DNA of 64,000 nt from Candidatus Zixiibacteriota bacterium. Lineage in GTDB: Bacteria; Zixibacteria; MSB-5A5; GN15; FEB-12. This document shows, piece after piece, positions 8,485 through 17,251 of the stretch. The DNA lies in the NCBI GenBank assembly GCA_040756055.1, contig JBFLZR010000001.1, forward strand, positions 623,849-687,848, written 5' to 3'. How positions within the stretch are numbered: position 1 is the first letter of the stretch; every line of letters starts with the position of its first letter. The translations under genes were made by a program, and so were the position numbers. Under the pieces are notes generated by a model. That model saw nothing but the letters and a program-made list of their open reading frames with translations, did not search any database and was not told the DNA's origin.

Positions 8485-9873
8485 ATGGAATATCGCGTAG
8501 AAACCGACACTATGGGCGAAATAAAGGTCCCCGCGGACAAGTACTATGGCGCCCAAACAGCCCGCTCGCTGATGAATTTCCGCATCGGCGGCGAACGCAT
8601 GCCCCGCGAACTCATCAGGGCCTTCGGTATCCTTAAAAAAGCCGCCGCTCAGGTCAATATGCAGCTCGGCACCCTGCCCAAGGAAAAGGGCGACCTGATT
8701 GTCAAGGCCGCCGATGAAGTCATCGAAGGCAAACTCGATGACCATTTCCCGCTCGTAATCTGGCAGACCGGCTCCGGAACCCAGACCAATATGAATGTCA
8801 ACGAGGTAGTCGCCAACCGGGCGATTGAAATGGCCGGCGGACAACTCGGCTCCAAAAAGCCGGTTCACCCCAACGACGATGTCAACAAGGCGCAGTCGTC
8901 CAACGACACTTTCCCGACCGCGATGCACATCGCGGCGGTCGAAGAAATCCACCGCCGTTTGATTCCGATGGTCACCCAGCTTCGTGATACTCTGGACAAA
9001 AAGTCCAAGGATTTCAAAGATATCATCAAAATCGGTCGCACCCACTTGATGGATGCTGTCCCGCTCACGCTGGGGCAGGAGTTCTCCGGCTATGTTGAGG
9101 CCCTTTCGCTTGGACTGGTTAGAATCAACGAGTGTCTGCAGAGGCTGTACCCGCTGGCCCTCGGTGGCACCGCTGTCGGCACCGGCCTGAACACTCATCC
9201 GGAGTTCGCCGTCAAATCAGCCGCCCAGATAGCCAAATTGACCGGTAAGAAATTCGTAACGGCCCCGAACAAGTTCGAGGCTCTGGCGGCTCACGATGCT
9301 ATTGTCGAGGCCTCCGGCGTCATGAAAACCCTGGCCTGCTCGCTGATGAAGATGGCCAACGATGTTCGCTGGCTGGCCAGCGGCCCCCGTTGCGGTATCG
9401 GCGAAATCGCTATCCCCGAAAACGAACCGGGATCGTCAATCATGCCCGGCAAAGTCAACCCGACTCAGCCCGAAGCGATGACGATGGTGTGCGCTCAGGT
9501 TATCGGCAACGATGTTGCCGTGAACATCGGTGGGGCATCGGGCAATTTCGAACTGAACGTATTCAAGCCGGTCATGATCTATAACCTGCTCCAGTCGATC
9601 CGCCTCATTGCCGATGCTTGCGAGATGTTCAACGAGAACTGCGCGGTGGGTATCGAGCCCAATAAAGCCAATATCAAGAGATTCCTCGATAACTCCCTGA
9701 TGCTGGTCACGGCTCTAAACCCGCACGTCGGCTATGACAACGCGGCGAAGATTGCCAAGAAGGCTCACGCCGATGGTTCCACTCTTAAGGAAGCCGCGGT
9801 GGCTCTGGGTCTTTTGACTGAAAAAGAGTTCGATGAGAAAGTCAGGCCGGAAAAGATGATCGGCCCTAAATAA
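8485..9873 (+). CDS. fumC: Fumarate hydratase, class II (FumC)
   Basis: Hydrates fumarate to L-malate in the citric acid cycle, without an iron-sulfur cluster. The 462-residue protein carries the class II signature [15 protein letters not shown] with the catalytic serine loop, the [14 protein letters not shown] block, and [19 protein letters not shown]. All of these fit fumarase better than aspartase or argininosuccinate lyase. GGGAGAAAAT precedes the ATG. A strong hairpin (9898-9924) follows the stop, so fumC is probably transcribed alone. Confidence 0.97.
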   Translation: MEYRVETDTMGEIKVPADKYYGAQTARSLMNFRIGGERMPRELIRAFGILKKAAAQVNMQLGTLPKEKGDLIVKAADEVIEGKLDDHFPLVIWQTGSGTQTNMNVNEVVANRAIEMAGGQLGSKKPVHPNDDVNKAQSSNDTFPTAMHIAAVEEIHRRLIPMVTQLRDTLDKKSKDFKDIIKIGRTHLMDAVPLTLGQEFSGYVEALSLGLVRINECLQRLYPLALGGTAVGTGLNTHPEFAVKSAAQIAKLTGKKFVTAPNKFEALAAHDAIVEASGVMKTLACSLMKMANDVRWLASGPRCGIGEIAIPENEPGSSIMPGKVNPTQPEAMTMVCAQVIGNDVAVNIGGASGNFELNVFKPVMIYNLLQSIRLIADACEMFNENCAVGIEPNKANIKRFLDNSLMLVTALNPHVGYDNAAKIAKKAHADGSTLKEAAVALGLLTEKEFDEKVRPEKMIGPK

Positions 9874-9897
9874 ACGGTCGATTATCGGGCATAATTT

Positions 9898-9924
9898 AAG
9901 GGCGGAGTGTCCTTCTCCGCCCTT
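9898..9924 (+). terminator. Hairpin terminator after fumC
   Basis: A perfect 10-bp stem (AAGGGCGGAG with CTCCGCCCTT) and a 7-base loop start 25 bases after the fumC stop. There is no long T run, so it may work with the second hairpin at 9953-9977. Confidence 0.6.
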
Positions 9925-9952
9925 AGCATAAAACACATGGAGTCTATTCAGG

Positions 9953-9977
9953 CTTCCGTCACCCCCTGCGACGGAAG
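9953..9977 (+). terminator. Second hairpin after fumC
   Basis: CTTCCGTC and GACGGAAG pair over 8 bp around a 9-base C-rich loop, followed by TCTTTC. It could be a back-up terminator or a leader element of the next gene. The rest of the 277-base gap 9874-10150 shows nothing else I can support. Confidence 0.4.
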
Positions 9978-10150
9978 TCTTTCACCCTATAAACGTCACT
10001 TACCCGAATAAAGTTGGCAATTTCTGTCTTTTATTTTATTCCGTCCCAAAAAATCCCACCGATTGTCATCTTCCGCCGCTCGGTATCTGCTGATCACCCA
10101 ACTAAAGCTATTAGTTGAATAACCGCCGCGATAAGGCTATATTCAACCCC

Positions 10151-11824
10151 ATGCAAACAGCCTTGCACATATTATCACTGGTGTCGGAATTGAAACACGA
10201 GGTCGAAGGCGGTAGGATTGTATCAACCGAATTTTACCGCAAAGAACGCGCGGCCTATTTTATCATCAAAAACAAACAGCGTCTGGCCCTGAGCTTTGTT
10301 TATCATCCGGTGAAATGGGGTACTTATCTGATTCCGGCTTCAAGGATAAATCTCGAAACCCGCGAAAAACCATATCCGATTTTCGATATCGAGGGCGCCG
10401 TGGTCGCCGGTGTCGAACAGCGAGGTCTTGACCGTATATTCCACCTTACCCTGGAAAAGGACAAAAAGACGTATCGTCTGTTGTTCGAGGCCATTGGCCC
10501 CAACGGAAACGTGTGGCTTCTGGACAAACACGACATTAAGCTCGCGACTCTCCGCAAGAAAGAATTTCAGGCAGGGGATAAGTACGAGCCGTTTTCACCG
10601 CCCGAAAGACTCGACCCGGCAAAAGTTACGGCTGAACAACTCGAAAATCTGGCCGGCGAGCACCCCGGCGTGCCGCCATCAATCCTTGTCGAACGCTATG
10701 TTCAGGGTTTCAGCGATACTCTCGCCCGCGAAATAACCTCTCGTGCGGGACTCGACAATGCAGGCGCGGACCAGCTCGACCCGACATCACTGGAAACCCT
10801 CGCCAAAACAATACGGGACCTGAGCATCGCTTTCGAAAGGTTCGACACCGGTTATCTCTACACTGTGCGCGGCAAGCACGAGGCCTACCCGTTCAAGTTA
10901 TCATCGAGCGATCAACAACCCCAGAAACTCAAATCCCTCTCGCTGGCGGTCATGTCCGCATGTGAGATGCGTCAGACCGTAACCGAGCAGGAAGACGAAG
11001 AAAAGATTGTAGGTGGCGCCGTTAAGCGCGCTATCAAGCGTCTCGAAAAGAAACTTGTCAATATTGAAAAGGATATCTCCGAAGCATCCAACTACGAGCA
11101 GTACAAGAAACTCGGCGAACTGCTCAAGATAAATTTCGATTCTGTGAAAAAAGGTATGACCGCTATCGAGGTAAATGATATTTACACGGACTCCGGCGAG
11201 ACGATTACCATTGACCTCGACCCGGCTCTGTCTCCGAACGAAAACGCCGAAGCTTATTTCAAGCGCTACCGGAAGGGCCGCGAAGGCCTCGAACTTCTCG
11301 AACGCCGGCTCAAAATAACAGGGGAGGAGCTTGTAGAGCTAAGGGATATCGAGGCAGAGCTCGATCGCGATTTCGATTCAGCTCGAAGCCGCTATGAACA
11401 GGAAATCGCTTCGCTGCTGCCGAAAGAGGCGTCAAAGACCGAGATCGCTCCAAGGTTGCCGTATCGTGAATTTACGCTCTCGACCGGATTGAGGATATTT
11501 GTCGGACGCGATGGAGCCGATAACGATCGCACCACTTTCGAGTTCGCCCGACCATACGAACTGTGGTTTCACACCCAGCAGTGCGCGGGGTCACATGTTG
11601 TGATGAAATTCCCGAATAAAAGTTTTGAGCCGTCGAAAAAGGAGATCGAAGAAACCGCCGCGATTGCGGCTTATTTCAGCAAGGCTCGCAAAGACTCACT
11701 GGTGCCGGTGCTTTACACACCGCGAAAATATGTCCGCAAGCCACGCAAGGCCAAGCCGGGGTTGGTAACTGTGGAACGGGAGAAGTCCGTGATGGTCGAG
11801 CCGGCCAAACCATCGGACGAGTAA
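10151..11824 (+). CDS. rqcH: RqcH / NFACT-family ribosome quality-control protein
   Basis: Bacterial RqcH (Rqc2/NEMF homologue) binds stalled 50S-peptidyl-tRNA complexes and directs C-terminal alanine tailing; older annotation calls it a fibronectin-binding protein. The 557-residue protein shows the NFACT-N domain (about 1-200), a coiled-coil middle (about 280-410, rich in Lys/Glu: AVKRAIKRLEKKLVNIEKDI), and the NFACT-R/DUF814 domain near the end, seen in YELWFHTQQCAGSHVVMKF and the basic RKYVRKPRKAKPGLV tail. The ATG at 10151 fits the family start (MQTALHILSLVSELK); a TTG at 10115 is in frame but less likely. It ends 2 bases from the stop of the convergent barrel gene. Confidence 0.88.
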   Translation: MQTALHILSLVSELKHEVEGGRIVSTEFYRKERAAYFIIKNKQRLALSFVYHPVKWGTYLIPASRINLETREKPYPIFDIEGAVVAGVEQRGLDRIFHLTLEKDKKTYRLLFEAIGPNGNVWLLDKHDIKLATLRKKEFQAGDKYEPFSPPERLDPAKVTAEQLENLAGEHPGVPPSILVERYVQGFSDTLAREITSRAGLDNAGADQLDPTSLETLAKTIRDLSIAFERFDTGYLYTVRGKHEAYPFKLSSSDQQPQKLKSLSLAVMSACEMRQTVTEQEDEEKIVGGAVKRAIKRLEKKLVNIEKDISEASNYEQYKKLGELLKINFDSVKKGMTAIEVNDIYTDSGETITIDLDPALSPNENAEAYFKRYRKGREGLELLERRLKITGEELVELRDIEAELDRDFDSARSRYEQEIASLLPKEASKTEIAPRLPYREFTLSTGLRIFVGRDGADNDRTTFEFARPYELWFHTQQCAGSHVVMKFPNKSFEPSKKEIEETAAIAAYFSKARKDSLVPVLYTPRKYVRKPRKAKPGLVTVEREKSVMVEPAKPSDE

Positions 11825-11826
11825 TA

Positions 11827-12864
11827 TCAGAAAAGCAAACCCAGCTTGAAACCAATATTATACTGAGTGCTGTTAACTTCATGATAGATGTTGGACACAC
11901 TCAGGCCGGTGTCATCGAAATCCGGCGTCGCGCCATCATCACCATACCATGTCTGCGTTTGATAGCCGGTAGCGTGGAGGGTCATGTAATCGGCAAAGAT
12001 ATCGAGATATGGCACCAGCGGCGCCCGAAGACTTGAGAACTTGAAACGGGCTCGCAGCGATCCCTCAAAACCGGCGCCGTCGCCGTCGGCAGTACTCTCC
12101 TTGTTGCGCAAGATGTGATCATCATAATCATCGAACCACACCGGCGTGAAAGCGGTCTTGAGCTTCAGGGTCATTCCCGACGGAAACTCAGTCGAGGTCA
12201 ACAGGCCAATCTGTGGCTGTTTGTAGGTCACTTCATAGTAGCCTACCGGCCCGCTGCCGGATTGCGTATACGTCTCGCTGCTGTACACGAAATTCACCGT
12301 GTCGAGAATACGGTACCAACCCTCGTAGCCGTAGATATCCTGTTTGATATTCTGATACCTGAATCCACCGAGAGCCGATACCCGTAATTTACCCAGGGTC
12401 AGGAGCCTGCGGGTGACCTCGATATTGAACCGAAGCGAACTCATGGTCGCATCGGACTCGGTATAACTAAACTTGGTCTCTTCCCACAAGCTCGTCGCGG
12501 AATCCCAGTCGGAGTCGGTTACAGCGCCACCCGGATCGTTAACCGTCGTGTAAACTCCCGTCTCAACCGACCAGAGTGTTTTGTCCAGCACAGGCTCCAT
12601 AAGAATACTGCCACCGATGAAAATAACATCCATAGGAAACTCCAGAAGACTTTTGACTTCGTAGATTATCGGGTTGCCGAAATCATCCACAGCGATTTCA
12701 CCGAACTCATCAAGAATGTAACTTCTGAATTTCAAAATATACTCCGTCTCACCGAAGCTGTGCCCGATAGTCGGAGCCAGCGAAACCTGAATTTTTTTCT
12801 CAGCGTGCGCCAATTGAAAGACACAGAGGACAAAAACGGCCAACAGGATAATCCGCTTTTTCAT
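11827..12864 (-). CDS. Predicted outer-membrane beta-barrel protein
   Basis: A 345-residue exported protein with a clear signal peptide (MKKRIILLAVFVLCVFQ, cut after LAHA) and a series of amphipathic strands of 9-12 residues with aromatic belts (for instance SSLRFNIEVTRRLLTLG, YYEVTYKQPQIGLLTS, TLKLKTAFTPVWFDDYD). It ends NIGFKLGLLF, with the C-terminal phenylalanine typical of barrels inserted by the Bam machinery. The family is not recognised; a transporter or structural porin are both possible. It overlaps no neighbour but its stop lies only 2 bases from the end of rqcH, which leaves no room for a terminator between them. Confidence 0.7.
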   Translation of the reverse strand: MKKRIILLAVFVLCVFQLAHAEKKIQVSLAPTIGHSFGETEYILKFRSYILDEFGEIAVDDFGNPIIYEVKSLLEFPMDVIFIGGSILMEPVLDKTLWSVETGVYTTVNDPGGAVTDSDWDSATSLWEETKFSYTESDATMSSLRFNIEVTRRLLTLGKLRVSALGGFRYQNIKQDIYGYEGWYRILDTVNFVYSSETYTQSGSGPVGYYEVTYKQPQIGLLTSTEFPSGMTLKLKTAFTPVWFDDYDDHILRNKESTADGDGAGFEGSLRARFKFSSLRAPLVPYLDIFADYMTLHATGYQTQTWYGDDGATPDFDDTGLSVSNIYHEVNSTQYNIGFKLGLLF

Positions 12865-12951
12865 TATATTCTCCGGAGTTTGATATTTCGTAACTGTTCA
12901 AATGATTGCAATCTGGTTGTTATGGGAATATAGACAAAAATAGTAAAATTG

Positions 12952-14040
12952 TCACCGCTGAATTTTCTCGCCGGTCATGGCTTCGATCTCGTCGAGCAAA
13001 GCTGACTCCAGTTCGGCCTCGTCCATCCGCTTGACAATCTTACCCTTCTTGATAAGAATCCCTTTGCCGTCGCCACCGGCAATGCCGACATCGGCGGCCG
13101 CAGCCTCACCGGGTCCGTTAACAGCGCAGCCCATGACGGCTACCCTCAGGAAGGTTTTGATGTGCCCCGTCTTTTTTTCAATCGATTCGGCCAGCGGTAT
13201 CATGTCAATCTGGCACCGCCCGCAGGTGGGGCAGGCAATAACCTGGACTCCTTCCTGTTTGAGATTGCAGGCGGTCAGAATCTGCTTGGCCACTCTCACC
13301 TCGTGAACCGGGTCCGCCGATAGCGACACCCGGATTGTATCGCCGATACCGGTCATGAGTATGGCCCCGATCCCCACCGATGACTTAATCGACCCGGTCT
13401 CAAGCGTGCCTGCTTCGGTGATCCCTACGTGAAGAGGATAGTCGCACTTTTCGCCAAGCATATGATAGGCCCAGAAAGCGGTCTGGGTGTTGGTTGACTT
13501 CACCGACAGAACAATATCTTCAAACCCCATTTCCTCCAGCACGGCAGCCTCTCTGAGGGCCGCCTCCGCGAAGGCGTTTGGATCGTCGTGACCGTATTTT
13601 TCCAGAAGGTCTTTCGGAAGCGAACCGGAGTTTACTCCTATTCGAATCGGCACGCCGGCGTCTTTGGCGGCCGTAGCTACCTCACGCACTTTCCAGTCAG
13701 CGCCAATATTGCCGGGATTGATGCGAATCTTGTCAAACCCCGCCTCGATTGCCTTCAGCGCCAGCTTGTACTGAAAATGTATATCCGCGACGAGGGGTTT
13801 GCTGACCCGACCGCGAATCTCTTTGAGTTCATTGGCGGCGTCATGATTCAAAACCGAGATTCGGACAATCTCGCAACCGGCCTCGAAAAGCTGATTTATC
13901 TGCTTTACCGTCGCCTCAACATCGCGCGTATCAGCGTTTGTCATCGATTGTATGACAATCGGGAAGCCGCCGCCGATGATAACATCGCCGATCTTGACCG
14001 CCCGGCTCTTGCGCCGCTTTATTGGATAACTTAGCTCCAT
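12952..14040 (-). CDS. ispG: 4-hydroxy-3-methylbut-2-enyl diphosphate synthase (IspG/GcpE)
   Basis: Reductively opens the cyclic diphosphate MEcPP to HMBPP in the MEP isoprenoid pathway, using a [4Fe-4S] cluster. The 362 residues match the short bacterial two-domain form: an N-terminal TIM barrel (VIQSMTNADTRDVEATV, VADIHFQYKLA, KIRINPGNIG) and a C-terminal cluster domain with CPTCGRC and VMGCAVNGPGEA supplying the cysteine ligands, plus the ADVGIAGG segment. It indicates the non-mevalonate route in this organism. It lies 87 bases upstream of a barrel-protein gene on the same strand. Confidence 0.97.
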   Translation of the reverse strand: MELSYPIKRRKSRAVKIGDVIIGGGFPIVIQSMTNADTRDVEATVKQINQLFEAGCEIVRISVLNHDAANELKEIRGRVSKPLVADIHFQYKLALKAIEAGFDKIRINPGNIGADWKVREVATAAKDAGVPIRIGVNSGSLPKDLLEKYGHDDPNAFAEAALREAAVLEEMGFEDIVLSVKSTNTQTAFWAYHMLGEKCDYPLHVGITEAGTLETGSIKSSVGIGAILMTGIGDTIRVSLSADPVHEVRVAKQILTACNLKQEGVQVIACPTCGRCQIDMIPLAESIEKKTGHIKTFLRVAVMGCAVNGPGEAAAADVGIAGGDGKGILIKKGKIVKRMDEAELESALLDEIEAMTGEKIQR

Positions 14041-14120
14041 AACTTTAACTTGACCGCTACGGTCATGGATTATAGCTTATTGAATTCTACGCTCTTAAGC
14101 AATCGAAAGTTGGAAGAATC

Positions 14121-14510
14121 TTGATCTGGTTGAAAAGGCTGTTGCCGTTCGCCATAATTGTGGCCGCCGTTTTCGGCTACCGTTACTACTCGGAGCAGAA
14201 GGCTGTGCGTGACGCGGAGGTTCAGCATCGATACGCCCTCGCCACAGCACAGGTATGGGTGGCATCGGCCAAGTATCGCTACGACCCCGAAAGATTCTTT
14301 CAGGTTCGTGATTCCATTCTGGCCAGTCATTCGCTGACCACCGCATCCATGGACAGCTTTGCCGAGGTCAACAAAGATCAAGCCGAGAAATTGTATCCAT
14401 TCTCGACTCTCGTGAATGACTATCTGGATTCTTTGCTGGATATTGAAGACTCGTTGTTGCAGGCCGTCACGGACTCCATCCGCAACGCGGCAACGGATTC
14501 TACCCGGTAG
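14121..14510 (+). CDS. Small membrane-anchored protein of unknown function
   Basis: A 129-residue protein starting at TTG 14121 behind GGAAG. One N-terminal transmembrane segment (about 6-22, LLPFAIIVAAVFGYRYY) is followed by a soluble, helical, acidic domain outside the membrane (AEVQHRYALATAQVWVASA; later DYLDSLLDIEDSLLQAVTDS). No family recognised. The pattern of a single anchor followed by a helical domain is also seen in short periplasmic proteins of FCB bacteria. Its last 11 bases overlap the end of yraN on the other strand. Confidence 0.55.
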   Translation: MIWLKRLLPFAIIVAAVFGYRYYSEQKAVRDAEVQHRYALATAQVWVASAKYRYDPERFFQVRDSILASHSLTTASMDSFAEVNKDQAEKLYPFSTLVNDYLDSLLDIEDSLLQAVTDSIRNAATDSTR

Positions 14511-14883
14511 CCTCGAACGCTCCCGGAAAATGCTCGATTTGCCCATCCACGAACGTGACAACATCGAACCTGAGATCCATCCCCTCAATGCCGTGTTCGC
14601 TTAGATACTGACGCGCTACCTGAGTCAAATTTTCTCTTTTTTTCTGATTAACCTTTTCGGCCGGGTGACCGAATCTGACCGACCTGGCGGCCTTCACTTC
14701 GACGAATGCGATGAGATGGTCCTTTTTTACGATCAGGTCAATCTCCTTGCGCCCGGATCGCCAATTGCGCTGGAGGATTTCGTAGCCATTGTCCAAAAAA
14801 AATCGGGCCGCCAGATTTTCGTACCGGCGCCCGATTGATGTAGTCTTCTTTTTCGCGGTCGTCTGCTTTTTAAAAGAGGGCAT
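14500..14883 (-). CDS. yraN: YraN family (UPF0102) predicted endonuclease-fold protein
   Basis: A 127-residue member of the UPF0102 family, which has a restriction-endonuclease-like fold; its cellular role is unsettled, with links to DNA repair or recombination. Family landmarks: GRRYENLAARFFLDNGYEIL, RNWRSGRKEIDLI with the acidic active-site Asp, and FVEVKAARSVRFG with the E-x-K pair, then FDVVTF. An extra basic N terminus (KKQTTAKKKTT) precedes the domain. It overlaps the end of rnhB by 14 bases, the usual rnhB-yraN order. Confidence 0.9.
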   Translation of the reverse strand: MPSFKKQTTAKKKTTSIGRRYENLAARFFLDNGYEILQRNWRSGRKEIDLIVKKDHLIAFVEVKAARSVRFGHPAEKVNQKKRENLTQVARQYLSEHGIEGMDLRFDVVTFVDGQIEHFPGAFEATG

Positions 14884-15511
14884 ACTGGTTTACGAGTTCC
14901 GCCACCGGCTTGAATGACCTCCGGTGAATCTCCGTCGGGCCGTACATCCTCAGTTCCTCCAGGTGCTCCGGGGTCGGGTAACCCTTGTGCTTGGAGAACG
15001 AGAATGATGGATACAGCGCCTGGTAGCGGTCCATGATGCGGTCGCGGGTGATCTTTGCCACTATCGAAGCTGCCGCGATCGACTGACACTGACCGTCGCC
15101 GCCGACCACCGCAAACTGCGGCTGGGCAATGTTCGGTACCGGGTAATTGCCATCGACCAGTACAATGTCCGGAGCCTGCTTGAGATCCATCACCGCTTTT
15201 CGCATCGCCATCAACGACGCTTTGAGAATGTTGATTTTATCGATACACTCGTGGTCAATCACGCCCACCGCGCATACCAGACCGAGCTCGGCGATTTCTT
15301 CGAAAATCCTCTCGCGCTGCATGGAACTCAATTTCTTGGAATCGTTGAGACCTTCTATCTGGATATCGGGCGGCATGATGACCGCGGCCGCGACAACCGG
15401 CCCGGCCAGCGGCCCGCGACCGACTTCATCCACGCCGCAGATATACCGATAGCCCTTTTCGGCTAACATATTCTCGAGATGCGTCATGTCATGTTTCGGA
15501 TTGAGTTTCAT
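14870..15511 (-). CDS. rnhB: Ribonuclease HII (RnhB)
   Basis: Cuts RNA in RNA-DNA hybrids and single ribonucleotides in DNA. The 213-residue protein has the family signature GVDEVGRGPLAGPVVAAAVI with the first catalytic Asp and Glu, the DSKKLSS segment, VLVDGN, and the AASIVAKITRDRIM block. A family-typical C terminus (HKGYPTPEHLEELRMYGPTE) follows. The start context is AT-rich and the gene leads the rnhB-yraN pair. It is separated from the rplS operon by a plus-strand methyltransferase gene and a small membrane gene, unlike genomes in which rplS and rnhB are adjacent. Confidence 0.96.
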   Translation of the reverse strand: MKLNPKHDMTHLENMLAEKGYRYICGVDEVGRGPLAGPVVAAAVIMPPDIQIEGLNDSKKLSSMQRERIFEEIAELGLVCAVGVIDHECIDKINILKASLMAMRKAVMDLKQAPDIVLVDGNYPVPNIAQPQFAVVGGDGQCQSIAAASIVAKITRDRIMDRYQALYPSFSFSKHKGYPTPEHLEELRMYGPTEIHRRSFKPVAELVNQYALF

Positions 15512-15642
15512 AATATCCTACGCATTCATATATGAGCTTTATCTCTATATTAAGCAACAAAATACTTACATTATAACTATCGACTCATTTTCAGGATTTT
15601 ATTAGATTTATTTGGCCGATATTACTACTTTAGAAGCCGGTT

Positions 15643-16218
15643 ATGGAACGAAAAAAACGAGCATTTCACGAGTTCAGCATAGTGGCAGGCGAGCTCAAAG
15701 GAAGGGTGATCAAGGCCCCCGACCTCGGTGTTACCCGCCCACCCCTGACACGACTTCGAAAAGCCATTTTCGATTTCCTGAATCCATATTTACCGAAAGC
15801 CGAGTATCTCGATTTATTCAGCGGCACCGGTTCATATCTGTTTGAGGCTGTCTCGCGGGGGGCACGGGCAGCGATCGGAGTCGAGATGGAACCAATTCTT
15901 GCGGAAGCCATAAACAAACAGGCCGAGAAATATTGTGTCTCCGACAGATTGAGGTGCCTGTGCACCGACGTGTTTGAGGCCATTCCAAACCTCGCGCGGC
16001 AGGGTAGACGGTTCGATATAATCATGATTGCCCCTCCCCAGTACAAAGGCATTATCGATAAGACCCTGCAGGCGTTAAGGGATCATCCCGTGACAAAAGA
16101 TGACGCCCTCATTCTGTGTCAGCACGATACCTCGGAAACGAAAAAGACTGACTTTGGTGATTTCGAGATTCTCCAGCAGCGAAAATACGGCAACACGACC
16201 TTCACGATTTTGGAGTAA
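15643..16218 (+). CDS. rsmD: RsmD-like 16S rRNA (guanine-N2)-methyltransferase
   Basis: RsmD methylates G966 of 16S rRNA. This 191-residue protein has the expected layout: an N-terminal VAGELKGRVIKAP strand pair, PPLTRLRKAIFDFL, then the SAM-binding fold with DLFSGTGSYLFEAVSRGA (motif I) and GVEMEP. The catalytic motif, normally (D/N)PP(Y/F), reads APPQY at residues 130-134, so the acidic residue and the aromatic residue in their usual places are both altered. Some RsmD-type proteins may share such a variant, but activity and exact target are less certain. It stands alone between rnhB and a minus-strand membrane gene. Confidence 0.75.
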   Translation: MERKKRAFHEFSIVAGELKGRVIKAPDLGVTRPPLTRLRKAIFDFLNPYLPKAEYLDLFSGTGSYLFEAVSRGARAAIGVEMEPILAEAINKQAEKYCVSDRLRCLCTDVFEAIPNLARQGRRFDIIMIAPPQYKGIIDKTLQALRDHPVTKDDALILCQHDTSETKKTDFGDFEILQQRKYGNTTFTILE

Positions 16219-16263
16219 GTCTTCTTGCGATTCGGTACGCGTCCCGCTCTATACGGTGTCGGC

Positions 16264-16725
16264 TCACTTCCTTTTGTGATTTCTCCACAAATTTATGGCT
16301 CCGACAATGTATGCTGTGATGACCGCAATTGGCACGGTGAAGGCAGCCGAATAGAAAGGGCTGAGCCAGACGTCGCTGGTGGCTACATCAGTAATCGTGT
16401 GGCTTTGTGACTCAATTATCAGCGCTGCCACCAGGAACACTAGAGAGTAAGGAAGGCTCCAGAGGAGAAGCAGTCTGACCAGTGTGTTCCTGAATCCGAG
16501 AAGCATCTGAAAACAGACGCGTACTAACAGTATGAGCATGATTAAGCCGCCGTACATTAGAAAGCCGGCGACCATCTCACCTAAGGGCTCTCCGCTGACG
16601 CCTGTCAACACGGTCAGTAGGCCTCCGCAGACTCCCAGAATGATTGTTGTTCGGGCCGTTTTCAGGAACTCAAGCAAGAAGAACCTCCAGGGTACTGCCT
16701 CTCTCTCATTACTTGTATCGGACAC
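16264..16725 (-). CDS. Small polytopic membrane protein, unknown
   Basis: A 153-residue protein with about four predicted transmembrane segments (around residues 24-44, 48-68, 72-105 and 115-140), starting at a GTG behind CGGAAA. The hydrophobic runs include LITIILGVCGGLLTVLTG-like and FLMYGGLIMLILLVRVCF segments, and it ends in a short basic tail (NHKRK). No family recognised. It lies beyond the terminator that ends the rplS operon, so it must have its own promoter, and its presence between rplS and the rnhB pair is not a standard arrangement. Confidence 0.55.
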   Translation of the reverse strand: MSDTSNEREAVPWRFFLLEFLKTARTTIILGVCGGLLTVLTGVSGEPLGEMVAGFLMYGGLIMLILLVRVCFQMLLGFRNTLVRLLLLWSLPYSLVFLVAALIIESQSHTITDVATSDVWLSPFYSAAFTVPIAVITAYIVGAINLWRNHKRK

Positions 16726-16765
16726 TTTCCGGGACTAGTTTACGAATACACAGCCCCACAAAAAA

Positions 16766-16786
16766 AACGCCCGACCTGCGGGCGTT
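16766..16786 (-). terminator. Intrinsic terminator of the ffh-rplS operon
   Basis: An 8-bp GC-rich stem (CGGGCGTT on the plus strand, 16779-16786, with 16766-16773) and a 5-base loop. Read on the minus strand it is followed by a run of at least seven T residues (plus-strand As 16759-16767), immediately downstream of rplS. The plus-strand side also has TTTT, so it may act in both directions. Confidence 0.85.
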
Positions 16787-16816
16787 TTCTTATTTACATA
16801 CCAAAGAGCTTCAGTG

Positions 16817-17230
16817 TTATTCTTCGGTCTTCTCCCCGGCGGTATCAGAACCGGTATCGGTTTCCTGGTTATTCTGAATCGAATCCGAATCAAGAATCTG
16901 TTCCTTGATTCTGGCCGACTTGCCGGTAAGCTCTCTAAGGTAATAGAGCTTTTTGCGCCTGACCTGGCCGCCCCGAATACGCTCTATCCTGGCAATATTG
17001 GGGGAGTGCAGCGGGAAAACACGCTCCACACCGATACCCGAGGATACCTTGCGGACCGTAAATGTCGCCGCCGTGCCGCCTCCGCGACGCGAGGTAACTG
17101 TCCCCTGAAAAACCTGAACACGTTCCTTATCGCCTTCCTTAATCTTGACGTGGACCCGTACCGTATCGCCGGAGCTGAATGGGGGAATCTCCCGCATATA
17201 GCTCTTCTCAATTTGGGCTAATCGTTTCAT
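16817..17230 (-). CDS. rplS: 50S ribosomal protein L19 (RplS)
   Basis: L19 sits at the 30S-50S interface. The core (residues 1-about 112) is standard: [47 protein letters not shown] cut to its central [31 protein letters not shown] and a basic [20 protein letters not shown] end. The protein is 137 residues because of an acidic, low-complexity C-terminal tail rich in Asp, Glu, Thr and Gln. It is the last gene of the ffh-rpsP-khpA-rimM-trmD-rplS operon and is followed by a strong terminator. Confidence 0.97.
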   Translation of the reverse strand: MKRLAQIEKSYMREIPPFSSGDTVRVHVKIKEGDKERVQVFQGTVTSRRGGGTAATFTVRKVSSGIGVERVFPLHSPNIARIERIRGGQVRRKKLYYLRELTGKSARIKEQILDSDSIQNNQETDTGSDTAGEKTEE

Positions 17231-17251
17231 TGGTCGTATTCCTTTCCGAAT

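Noticed and set aside
8458-9198. Long minus-strand open frame across fumC
   Set aside because: It is the antisense shadow of fumC, which has clear class II motifs; no start signal or family match of its own.
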